From Calditrichota bacterium (GTDB taxonomy: Bacteria > Calditrichota > Calditrichia > Calditrichales > Calditrichaceae), in assembly GCA_024278715.1 (NCBI GenBank), contig JAJRSN010000462.1, positions 1 to 6,955 of the forward strand: a stretch of 6,955 bases of DNA. The letters run 5' to 3'. This document shows positions 1 through 5,524 of the stretch, in pieces. The position numbers and the translations under genes are program-made. The notes below the pieces were generated by a model. That model saw nothing but the letters and a program-made list of their open reading frames with translations, was not told the origin of the DNA and searched no databases. Position 1 is the stretch's first letter. Each line of letters starts with the position of its first letter.

Positions 1-2
1 AT

Positions 3-269
3 ATTCAGGATTTAGGGCAAGAGCAATCCCTTATGAAATCGCAAATCAAATACATCATGGACGATGTGCGCGATTTAAAAGAGATGGTTAAGGATATCAT
101 TAAGCAACAAAAAAAGTTGGAAAAAAAGATGATGATGCGCGAGCAGTTTTTCATTGATTCGGTGATGGAAATGAAAGAACTCGCTAATAAAATTCTATCG
201 AATCAAAACGGGAATGGCAATGGAAAAGGACTTAAAAGAACAACTCCCGGCGCTCTGGAAACGGGTTGA
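3..269 (+). CDS. Coiled-coil protein, 5' end outside window
   Basis: I do not recognise a family. The reading frame is already open at the left edge, and the residues before the first internal ATG at 33 continue the same helical, charged pattern. No convincing ribosome binding site precedes that ATG, so the true start is probably upstream of the window. What is visible is almost entirely a Lys/Glu/Met-rich amphipathic helix, likely a coiled coil, through about residue 57 counted from ATG 33. It ends in a low-complexity Asn-Gly stretch and a short basic tail. The last 56 bases overlap the start of the next gene in another frame, which suggests translational coupling. No signal peptide or membrane segment is seen. 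Its place just ahead of the tail tube suggests a phage structural or accessory role, but this is inference only. Confidence 0.6.
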   Translation: MQDLGQEQSLMKSQIKYIMDDVRDLKEMVKDIIKQQKKLEKKMMMREQFFIDSVMEMKELANKILSNQNGNGNGKGLKRTTPGALETG

Positions 270-513
270 CGAAGCGCAAAAGCGCAGCATCGAAGCCAAA
301 GCGTTGGCGGAGTATCTCAACAAAAACGTAATTGAAGCTGTTATGCAAGCCCGCGAGGCTCGTGAAATTGCCATAAGGGTAGAATCTCAAATGAAAGAAC
401 TGTCAAAAAGCATAAATCAAAAATACGATCGGTTGATTGATCTGCAACGCAGACAAATTTATTGGACGGTGGGACTGATTGGAGTGTTGGCAATGATTAT
501 GAAATGGGCTTAG
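214..513 (+). CDS. Small coiled-coil protein with C-terminal membrane anchor (XhlA-like architecture)
   Basis: This 99-residue protein has a long charged helix (about residues 5-80, with heptad-like Ala/Leu/Ile spacing) followed by one hydrophobic segment, IYWTVGLIGVLAMIMKWA, at the extreme C terminus. A basic stretch (RLIDLQRRQ) sits just before the membrane segment, which favours an N-terminus-inside, tail-anchored topology. The same layout is known in phage haemolysin XhlA proteins, which cooperate with holins in lysis. It also occurs in unrelated small phage proteins, and I see no motif that proves XhlA. The ATG at 214 overlaps the upstream gene by 56 bases. A second ATG at 220 is a plausible alternative start, because a GGGA sits at a better distance from it. 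If it is XhlA-like, its position ahead of the tube genes rather than in a lysis cassette is unusual. Confidence 0.65.
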   Translation: MAMEKDLKEQLPALWKRVDEAQKRSIEAKALAEYLNKNVIEAVMQAREAREIAIRVESQMKELSKSINQKYDRLIDLQRRQIYWTVGLIGVLAMIMKWA

Positions 514-515
514 TT

Positions 516-595
516 GATTGACGATTGTCGATTGATGATTGACAATTAATATTCAACAATCATAAATCATCAATCATCAATCATCAATCATAAAT
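516..595 (+). repeat. Heptad tandem repeats with inverted repeat in spacer
   Basis: The spacer before the first tube gene is low complexity. Five contiguous 7-base units with consensus (C/A)AATCAT occupy 557-591. The left half (516-543) carries the complementary word GATTGA several times. As a result GATTGATGATTGA at 530-542 is a perfect 13-bp inverted match to 570-582, or in another register to 577-589. The pairing extends outward as GATTG 523-527 with CAATC 585-589 across a 2x2 internal loop. No T-run follows, so it is not a standard terminator. Confidence 0.8.
539..566 (+). promoter_or_regulatory. Possible sigma70-type promoter ahead of tube genes
   Basis: A perfect TTGACA lies at 539-544, followed after 16 bases by CATAAA at 561-566 (4 of 6 matches to TATAAT). 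It would drive the tube genes starting at 621. Both hexamers are built from the repeat words of this spacer, so the match may be accidental. Confidence is low. Confidence 0.2.
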
Positions 596-620
596 CCATT
601 AAATACACGGGAGGTTTACA

Positions 621-1094
621 ATGGGTAGAACTATAACCAACGTAAAACGTCGTCATTATCGCGTATTGCACCGCGATCCTGCGTCTTTTAGCGTGCCGAC
701 CACGCAAGCTGATTTTCAAAACTTTTTAGGCACATTTACCGAGCTGGGTTATTGCGAGGGCAATAGCATTGAAAGCTCCATCGAAACGCAGGAAAAGATT
801 AGCCTGGATGACGGCACTAAATTGCCGGTAGGCATTAAAGGCACGTTAAAAGGCACGCTATTGCAAAGCGAAGTGGAAGATTACACGGCCGTGGAAACCA
901 TTGAAGGCAAAAAGCAAGATGTTTTGCTCTATTCCGAAGACACCGGTATGTGCATTTTTTATCCGGAAGCCATTCTGGAATTTCAGGAAGCCGTTAAATC
1001 CGGCGACATTGAAAAAATTCCCTTTATTTATGAGGCTGAAAATTTAGGTTCAAAAAGCGATTTTAGAACGCGCTTCAAAGAACCGACTTCTTAA
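621..1094 (+). CDS. Phage major tail tube protein (undecorated paralogue)
   Basis: This 157-residue protein is of normal size for a siphophage-type tail tube subunit. I assign it mainly from context: it is followed by a frameshifted chaperone and a tape measure gene. It is also clearly paralogous to residues 1-154 of the next gene, sharing KRR.YRVL.RDP near the N terminus, the block ELGYCE, KGTL.GT...E, SGDIEK or its variant GGDIEK, and a closing FR.RF. The alternating polar/hydrophobic strands fit the beta-sandwich of tube proteins that polymerise as rings around the tape measure. The start is well supported by GGGAGGT at 609-615, five bases before the ATG. It has no C-terminal extension, unlike its neighbour. 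No sheath gene is seen in the window, so a non-contractile tail is likelier but not proven. Confidence 0.75.
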   Translation: MGRTITNVKRRHYRVLHRDPASFSVPTTQADFQNFLGTFTELGYCEGNSIESSIETQEKISLDDGTKLPVGIKGTLKGTLLQSEVEDYTAVETIEGKKQDVLLYSEDTGMCIFYPEAILEFQEAVKSGDIEKIPFIYEAENLGSKSDFRTRFKEPTS

Positions 1095-1146
1095 GCCAGT
1101 TTTGCCGGGCGAATTATGAATCAAGAATTAAAAATGGTTGGGTAAA

Positions 1147-2928
1147 ATGAGTAAGCGAGATTTAAATAATATTAAACGGCGGCTTTATCGCGTGTTGTAT
1201 CGCGATCCACAAAAATTTAGCGAACCGACCGATCCGCGCATCGATTTTAACACGTGGTTTGCCACTTTTAGCGAATTGGGCTATTGCGAAGCGGGCGGGA
1301 TTTCTTCTAAAATCGAACCGGTTGGCAATGTGCTTTTGGATACCGGTAAAAACAAAAGTTACGGCTTTAAGGGGACGCTTTCGGGAACGATTATTCAAAC
1401 CGAAATTAGCGATTTTGAAACCTTTGCCGCCATTGAAAACAGGGAAATCGATTTTTTGCTTTACGACGAAAAAAGCGGGGGCGCCGTATTCTTTCCTAAG
1501 GCCCTGGTCAATTTTAAAGAAGAGGCTAAAGGCGGCGACATTGAAAAAGTCGCCTTTGAGTACCAGGGCGAAAATCTCGCCTCTAAAGAAAAATTTCGCG
1601 TCCGCTTTAATGCCCAGACCGGCGCCGGCGGAATTCCGCTCTGGTTCGATAATAACGTGCAAAATTTTGCGGATATGTTTAACGGCGTCGGTAATCCAAC
1701 GCAAGCCACGCATTTTTATCATCAACCGGAAGTTTTTTATTATAAAGGCAATTACGAACGCATCTATTTTGCTTTTATTACCGATGTCAGCAATCCAAAC
1801 ACGTCAACCACCACCTGTATGGTTGGGGCTTTAAATTTAAGCGATTTAACGCTTATTGGGCCTATTGATGTGGGCCCCGGTGTAAATTTTTCGGAAACGC
1901 ACCACCAACCGGCCATCATTGTGGCGGACGACGGGCATATTCTAGTTGCCTACGATCAATTAGATCCTGCAAATAGTGATCACAACGGCGGCATCCGCAT
2001 CATGCGCAGCAATAATGCGGAAGATATTTCCGGCGGTTTTACGCAAATAACCGTACTGGATGGCGAAGGATCATATCCCTATTTATTCAAGAAAAACGGC
2101 GTGATTTACTGCGGTTTCCGCGAACGGGATCCTAATACCGGCGAACCGCACTGGACGCGCTGGTCAAAATCTACCGATCACGGGCAGACATGGGAAACGG
2201 CTTATCGTATATTAAAAACCGGCGATTCCGGCAACGGCAATATCTGGGCTTATGGCACGCGTCCCTGGGGCAAAGAAAACGATTGGCTTTATATTTTGAT
2301 GCAACCGGAAGATCGCTCTTTAAGCAATCCGCGCGGCCATTATGTATTGTATGTTTTAAAAACCAGAGACGGCCAAACGTTTTACAATATGGACGAATCG
2401 TTCAAAAAGGACGTTAAAACCGACGGCTATTTAACCAAAGCGGAGCTGGATCAGAATTTTGAAATGGAGCGCGTAACGCATCCGGTTCGATTATTTCATA
2501 AAGGCGGATTTGTAACGCGATCGGGCGAACTTATTTTAATGATGCAAAAAATCGCCGCTGATTCTACGCAAACGTTTTATTTATGCTGGCACGACGGCAA
2601 GCATTGGGTTAAAAGACAGATTACTAATAAATTAAACGTAACCTGGACGCAGGCGCCGCAGACCATTATTGCGCATGACGTAAACAATATTGAATTGGTC
2701 GTCAAAAATAGCGACGATAAAACTTTGCACTGGTTTCGCACTAAAGACCGTGGCCTGACCTGGACGTATAAAGGACAATTCCCCAATATCGGCAATTCCA
2801 ATCCCATATATCCAAATCCGCCTGCAAATCTTTATGATAGCAACTGGCTCTTTTATTTAACTTCTGATCGCCCATCTTCTGGTAGTGTCGGGAAAATACA
2901 CGCTTATCTTTACGAAGGAGTGGAATAA
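1147..2928 (+). CDS. Tail tube protein fused to BNR/sialidase-like beta-propeller
   Basis: Residues 1-154 are a second copy of the tube domain of the upstream gene. A short Gly/Ala linker (about 155-165) leads into a region of some 430 residues that looks like a BNR/Asp-box propeller. An exact S-x-D-x-G-x-T-W box is at 342-349, a T-x-D-x-G-x-T-W box at 532-539, and a degenerate TRDGQTF at 406-412. The segments YHQPEVFYYKG near 191 and THHQPAIIVADDGHILVAY at 251-269 resemble the BNR_4 group. Such propellers bind or cleave glycans, but no catalytic residues can be assigned here. The protein would display a carbohydrate-binding or enzymatic head on the outside of the tail tube. The start is ATG 1147, giving 593 residues that align with the paralogue; a TTG at 1138 would add three. 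Its ribosome binding site is weak (GGTTGGG). The stop overlaps the next ATG (TAATG). Confidence 0.8.
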   Translation: MSKRDLNNIKRRLYRVLYRDPQKFSEPTDPRIDFNTWFATFSELGYCEAGGISSKIEPVGNVLLDTGKNKSYGFKGTLSGTIIQTEISDFETFAAIENREIDFLLYDEKSGGAVFFPKALVNFKEEAKGGDIEKVAFEYQGENLASKEKFRVRFNAQTGAGGIPLWFDNNVQNFADMFNGVGNPTQATHFYHQPEVFYYKGNYERIYFAFITDVSNPNTSTTTCMVGALNLSDLTLIGPIDVGPGVNFSETHHQPAIIVADDGHILVAYDQLDPANSDHNGGIRIMRSNNAEDISGGFTQITVLDGEGSYPYLFKKNGVIYCGFRERDPNTGEPHWTRWSKSTDHGQTWETAYRILKTGDSGNGNIWAYGTRPWGKENDWLYILMQPEDRSLSNPRGHYVLYVLKTRDGQTFYNMDESFKKDVKTDGYLTKAELDQNFEMERVTHPVRLFHKGGFVTRSGELILMMQKIAADSTQTFYLCWHDGKHWVKRQITNKLNVTWTQAPQTIIAHDVNNIELVVKNSDDKTLHWFRTKDRGLTWTYKGQFPNIGNSNPIYPNPPANLYDSNWLFYLTSDRPSSGSVGKIHAYLYEGVE

Positions 2929-3347
2929 TGGAAAAACTGCAATTTGAACATAACGGCACGGTTTATGAATTTGCCGATTTGACGATCGCGCAAATGGAAA
3001 TTTTGAGTCAGCTCATTACGAATGCCCGCAATTTGTTACAAGAGGTGGACATTGAAAGCAATGCCATCAAAGTGGCCGTAACAATCAATGATGTTATCCA
3101 AAAACTGCGTGAACAAAAGAAACTGGCTCTTTTTTGCGCGGCCTGTGTGGTTAAAAAGGGGACGGTGTTCGATGAAAAGGATTTGCCGGAGCGGGAAAAA
3201 GAATTTAAAACACTGCCCTACAAATTAGCCGAAGAGATTTTAAGTTTTTTTTTCAATACCGGGATTTTCACGAAGCTCATTACGCCCAGCTTTTTGATGA
3301 ATCCGGTGGAAGCCGAAGCGACGGCGACGATTACGTCAAAGAAATGA
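2928..3347 (+). CDS. Tail assembly chaperone, short form (gpG-like)
   Basis: This is the 139-residue zero-frame product. It starts with a short beta segment typical of tail chaperones (FEHNGTVYEFADLTIAQ), then a mostly helical region with hydrophobic helices (LALFCAACVV, LAEEILSFFF). The tail after the slippery site at 3248-3254 is Ala/Thr-rich. In lambda-type phages the gpG/gpGT pair coats the tape measure protein and recruits tube subunits; that role is inferred here from position and from the frameshift signature rather than from strong sequence identity. Its ATG overlaps the stop of the tube-propeller gene, with GAAGGAG at 2915-2921 as ribosome binding site, so translation is probably coupled. 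The stop overlaps an ATG in the -1 frame (ATGA at 3344-3347). Confidence 0.7.
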   Translation: MEKLQFEHNGTVYEFADLTIAQMEILSQLITNARNLLQEVDIESNAIKVAVTINDVIQKLREQKKLALFCAACVVKKGTVFDEKDLPEREKEFKTLPYKLAEEILSFFFNTGIFTKLITPSFLMNPVEAEATATITSKK

Positions 3348-3487
3348 TTTTCTTTTTATGTGATGGCGATTTTACCAGGATTGAGCAAATTCGGCGTCAA
3401 AAATACATCGATGCGTTATGGTTTATGAGTAAACTATTAAATAAGCAAGATGAAAAGAACGAAGAAGTGGAAATCGATGAATTTTAA
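2928..3487 (+). CDS. Tail assembly chaperone, -1 frameshift long form (gpGT-like)
   Basis: The -1 frame is open from 3209 to the TAA at 3485-3487, overlapping the zero frame for about 140 bases. A slip on T_TTT_TTC (3248-3254) joins 109 zero-frame residues to 77 -1-frame residues, giving 186 in total. The appended part looks like real protein: it begins QYRDFHEAHYAQLFDE, passes through DDYVKEMIFFLCDGDFTRIE and RRQKYIDALWFMSKLL, and ends in an acidic tail. In known tail operons a minor fraction of ribosomes makes this GT form, and its T part contacts the tube subunit. An alternative is independent translation of the last 47 codons from the ATG at 3344. I consider that less likely, because the -1 frame is open and protein-like well before that ATG and no good ribosome binding site precedes it. 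Confidence 0.75.
3248..3254 (+). promoter_or_regulatory. Ribosomal -1 frameshift slippery site T_TTT_TTC
   Basis: A run of nine T (3245-3253) followed by C places TTT TTC in the zero frame, preceded by T. This is an exact X_XXY_YYZ heptamer, and it lies inside the region where the -1 frame is open. Four bases downstream starts a possible stimulatory fold: CCGGGATT (3259-3266) can pair with AATCCGG (3300-3306) with one bulged G, enclosing AAGCT (3273-3277) pairing with AGCTT (3288-3292). Confidence 0.7.
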
Positions 3488-3511
3488 AGGTGCAGACGTC
3501 TGCACCTTTTT
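3486..3511 (+). terminator. Perfect palindrome with T-run after chaperone gene
   Basis: Positions 3486-3509 form a perfect 24-base palindrome with half-site AAAGGTGCAGAC, followed by further T (T-run 3507-3511). As RNA it folds into a 10-bp stem with an ACGT loop and a short U tract, which is the shape of a Rho-independent terminator. It overlaps the stop codon of the long chaperone form. It could end or attenuate transcription in the middle of the tail operon, or be a protein-binding or mobile palindrome instead. Confidence 0.6.
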
Positions 3512-3529
3512 AGTTGTAAGGAACTGAAA

Positions 3530-3916
3530 ATGTTAAGCCCAGTAATCGAATTCGAAAATTTGACCAATCCGGCTACTTATCAGATTAAGGCTGCAAAATG
3601 GAAGGTCTATCGCAAATACGTGCGCGTACGTTATGATTACGTGAACGGCGGTACCGATTTTTTCTATCGCAGCTACAAGTTATTATTCGAATTTGAATGG
3701 CCTTATTTATCGCAAACCGCTCACAACAATTTAAAGAGCGTTATCGAAGCCCTGGCCCGCGGCGACACGGTGCGCATTAATTCCATTGGCGGCCAAACCT
3801 ATCAGGTTAATATTGTACAGGATACCGATGATTTTACGGAAACAGAAGGCGAATTTTTAGAAAAACGACCCATTAAAGTAAGGTTTATCAGTAAAGATGC
3901 TCAAACTATATCTTGA
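3530..3916 (+). CDS. Small beta-rich tail protein, possibly tail-tip/Dit- or gpM-like
   Basis: This 128-residue protein has no clear family that I recognise. It reads as alternating beta strands (for example KYVRVRYDYVNGG, YKLLFEFEWPYLS, TYQVNIVQDTDDF, RPIKVRFIS) around one helix (AHNNLKSVIEALARGD). That order, with strands, a helix before a charged turn and further strands, resembles small siphophage tail-tip proteins such as lambda gpM or the N-terminal ring domain of Dit proteins. This is analogy only. The start is supported by AAGGA at 3518-3522, seven bases before the ATG. The end overlaps the next gene by 20 bases, so the two are probably translated together and act in the same substructure. 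It follows the palindrome at 3486-3509 directly. Confidence 0.55.
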   Translation: MLSPVIEFENLTNPATYQIKAAKWKVYRKYVRVRYDYVNGGTDFFYRSYKLLFEFEWPYLSQTAHNNLKSVIEALARGDTVRINSIGGQTYQVNIVQDTDDFTETEGEFLEKRPIKVRFISKDAQTIS

Positions 3917-5330
3917 TTACGGTAATAACCCGACGATCGATTTAAGCGATAAAATTTTATCGATTTCGAATCTTACGCGCCGAATCGAAAGCGCAAAGCC
4001 CGGCGAGGCGGGCGTAATGGTATTCGATAATGTAAGTTTGGAACTCCCGCTTTCTGCTTTTCCAAACGATGAAATGAGTTTCGAAAACTTGGATGCCAAT
4101 CCGGATTATATTTTTACCATTGCCGTGGTAATTGGCGGTACGGAGTACAAACTGTTTGAAGGCATGCTGGATAAAAGCACGGTAGAGCATACCAAGGCAA
4201 AAACTGCTAAATTTGACGTATTAGATAAGCTTTCGGCCTTGAAATTGTTAGAAAACGAAATAATGCGAAATAAATTTAATGTTTGGGATAGAATAACAAA
4301 TTCGAATATAGATTATTTATATGTTAAAACATATCCTTTGGGTTCAAATACTGATCCGTCTGGGCTTAATGCAGAGTTAAATGTTATAGCTTATGACAAC
4401 GGCACTCCTGTTGATTTAAATGACTTATTATTTTTTGAAGATGAATTTATTATTGATCCAGATAATAGTTTAAATTATTCCTTGGTTAGAACAGATTCTC
4501 AATTTTACTTAGATGGGACTTATGGTGTTCAGGGCGTAAAATGTATCATTTACAACTATATAAATTTAGACAAAGTAATATATAGAAATAATCCTTGGTA
4601 TTATTACGAAAAATTTTTTGGTGGTCATGATATTCTAATACATGGAGATGTTTTCGGACAAAATGGAATCACTGCTTATGATGCGCGAAAAATAAGCTAC
4701 GAAATAATCAAAAAAAAATGGCCGTCTAGCGTTATCTCACCAAAATCGAATATTAATGAAATCCCTATCTCTATGATGTATTATCAAGATACAATTGATC
4801 GTTTATTTGATCGCGATTATTGGCTTCAAGGCCTGATTGAAATTTTCCAAAGTGCAAGGATGTATTTCACTTTTACGGTAAAAAACGAGTTGGTTTATCG
4901 CAAACAAACAACTATCCAAGATGGATTTGATATAGATTTGAATAATTACGAAGCCCTTGATTATACGCTCAATTATATGTGGGATAAAAAGGTTGATCAG
5001 GTGCAAGTTAATAATATTAACGATGCGGTCAACCCTTCGGATACTTATGGCGAATATCCCACAAATTTAAAATACCCGGCGCGTAATATTTTGAAACGGG
5101 ATATTTTCCTTTTGGACGAATCGGAAAGCACGGCGGCAATTGCCCAAGAATACTATAATTTTTACTCGGTACGCCGTAAGCATCTTAAACTAAAATTAAA
5201 ACTGAATGCCGTTACCGCCGGTTTGGAATTAGCGGACCGCGTACGCTGGGATAATGATAATTGGTTTGTAATAGGGTTGGATTTTGATTTGATCAATATG
5301 AAGGTCGATCTGGAATTGGTGGAGATTTAA
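3897..5330 (+). CDS. Putative tail-tip hub / baseplate protein
   Basis: This 477-residue protein has the general plan of phage hub proteins (gp27/Tal N-terminal type), judged from context and texture rather than a diagnostic motif. The N-terminal part (about residues 1-120) is a beta domain with LTRRIESAKPGEAG and a following FEGMLDKSTVEHTKAKTAKFDVLD. The C-terminal part (about 340-477) contains AQEYYNFYSVRRKHLKLKLKL and LELADRVRW. It closes with strands that fit the pattern seen at the end of hub proteins, where a bound ring domain ends in WFVIGLDFDLINMKVDLELVEI. Residues about 122-262 are encoded by DNA of only about 28% GC, much lower than both flanks, and are Asn/Tyr/Asp-rich. This suggests a swapped or inserted domain. 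Its start overlaps the previous gene by 20 bases, with AAGG upstream as a modest ribosome binding site. There is no signal peptide or membrane helix. Confidence 0.5.
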   Translation: MLKLYLDYGNNPTIDLSDKILSISNLTRRIESAKPGEAGVMVFDNVSLELPLSAFPNDEMSFENLDANPDYIFTIAVVIGGTEYKLFEGMLDKSTVEHTKAKTAKFDVLDKLSALKLLENEIMRNKFNVWDRITNSNIDYLYVKTYPLGSNTDPSGLNAELNVIAYDNGTPVDLNDLLFFEDEFIIDPDNSLNYSLVRTDSQFYLDGTYGVQGVKCIIYNYINLDKVIYRNNPWYYYEKFFGGHDILIHGDVFGQNGITAYDARKISYEIIKKKWPSSVISPKSNINEIPISMMYYQDTIDRLFDRDYWLQGLIEIFQSARMYFTFTVKNELVYRKQTTIQDGFDIDLNNYEALDYTLNYMWDKKVDQVQVNNINDAVNPSDTYGEYPTNLKYPARNILKRDIFLLDESESTAAIAQEYYNFYSVRRKHLKLKLKLNAVTAGLELADRVRWDNDNWFVIGLDFDLINMKVDLELVEI

Positions 5331-5331
5331 T

Positions 5332-5379
5332 ATGGCTACAAATCAACCTTTTCTTGAACGGCGTTTGCGTTGCCAATAG
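5332..5379 (+). pseudogene. Fifteen-codon ORF, possible gene remnant
   Basis: An ATG lies two bases after the hub gene stop, with GGAG at a good distance, and opens MATNQPFLERRLRCQ before a stop. A well-placed start with almost no gene behind it may be the stub of a gene interrupted by the minus-strand cassette that follows, or it may be meaningless. Most of it overlaps the 3' end of the minus-strand small gene. Confidence 0.2.
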
Positions 5380-5471
5380 GTTAATTTTGGAGGGCGAATT
5401 TTATCGTCAAAAATTAGCCCTAAAACAAGGAAGAAAAGAAGAATGGATAAAACAAGTAAAATAGGATTCAT
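5343..5471 (-). CDS. Small single-pass membrane protein (42 aa), antisense to tail operon
   Basis: Read on the minus strand, ATG at 5471-5469 opens 42 codons ending in TGA at 5345-5343. A near-perfect ribosome binding site, AAGGAGGT, sits at a normal distance upstream (AAAGAAGGAGGTAAAAAAATG context). The product has one strongly hydrophobic helix (about residues 3-21, PILLVLSILLFFLVLGLIF), then DDKIRPPKL and a very basic tail ending in QRKRRSRKG. The positive tail predicts a cytoplasmic C terminus. I recognise no family. A tiny hydrophobic protein with a basic tail, on the opposite strand inside a phage operon, fits a moron such as an exclusion or lysis-related protein, or a type I toxin-like peptide; none of these is shown. 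It diverges from the tape measure gene across 53 bases. A TATATT box on its strand is a weak -10 candidate without a clear -35. Confidence 0.6.
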   Translation of the reverse strand: MNPILLVLSILLFFLVLGLIFDDKIRPPKLTYWQRKRRSRKG

Positions 5472-5524
5472 TTTTTTACCTCCTTCTTTTTAAATATACG
5501 CTCAAAAAGAGGAAAAGTTTAAAA

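Noticed and set aside
557..591. CRISPR-like array
   Set aside because: The units are 7 bases long, contiguous and without spacers, so this is a simple tandem repeat.
1116..1145. Nine-codon ORF (MNQELKMVG) just before the tube-propeller gene, and a TTG start at 1138
   Set aside because: The mini-ORF ends one base before ATG 1147 and could couple translation, but it lies in a low-complexity spacer without a strong ribosome binding site. ATG 1147 is preferred over TTG 1138 from alignment with the paralogue.
1162..1834. Open frames on both strands within the tube-propeller gene
   Set aside because: They are shadows of the fused gene, whose tube domain aligns with its neighbour in the annotated frame. 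Their products are Lys/Arg/Phe- or Leu-rich and non-domain-like.
1147..2928. Calling the protein a true sialidase
   Set aside because: Asp boxes are structural and occur in many propellers. No sialidase arginine triad or FRIP-type motif could be identified, so only a propeller fold is claimed.
5333..5458. Plus-strand open frame without ATG (reads WLQINLFLNGVC...)
   Set aside because: It has no usable start codon and is the complement of the minus-strand small gene, which has a strong ribosome binding site and a coherent membrane-protein profile.
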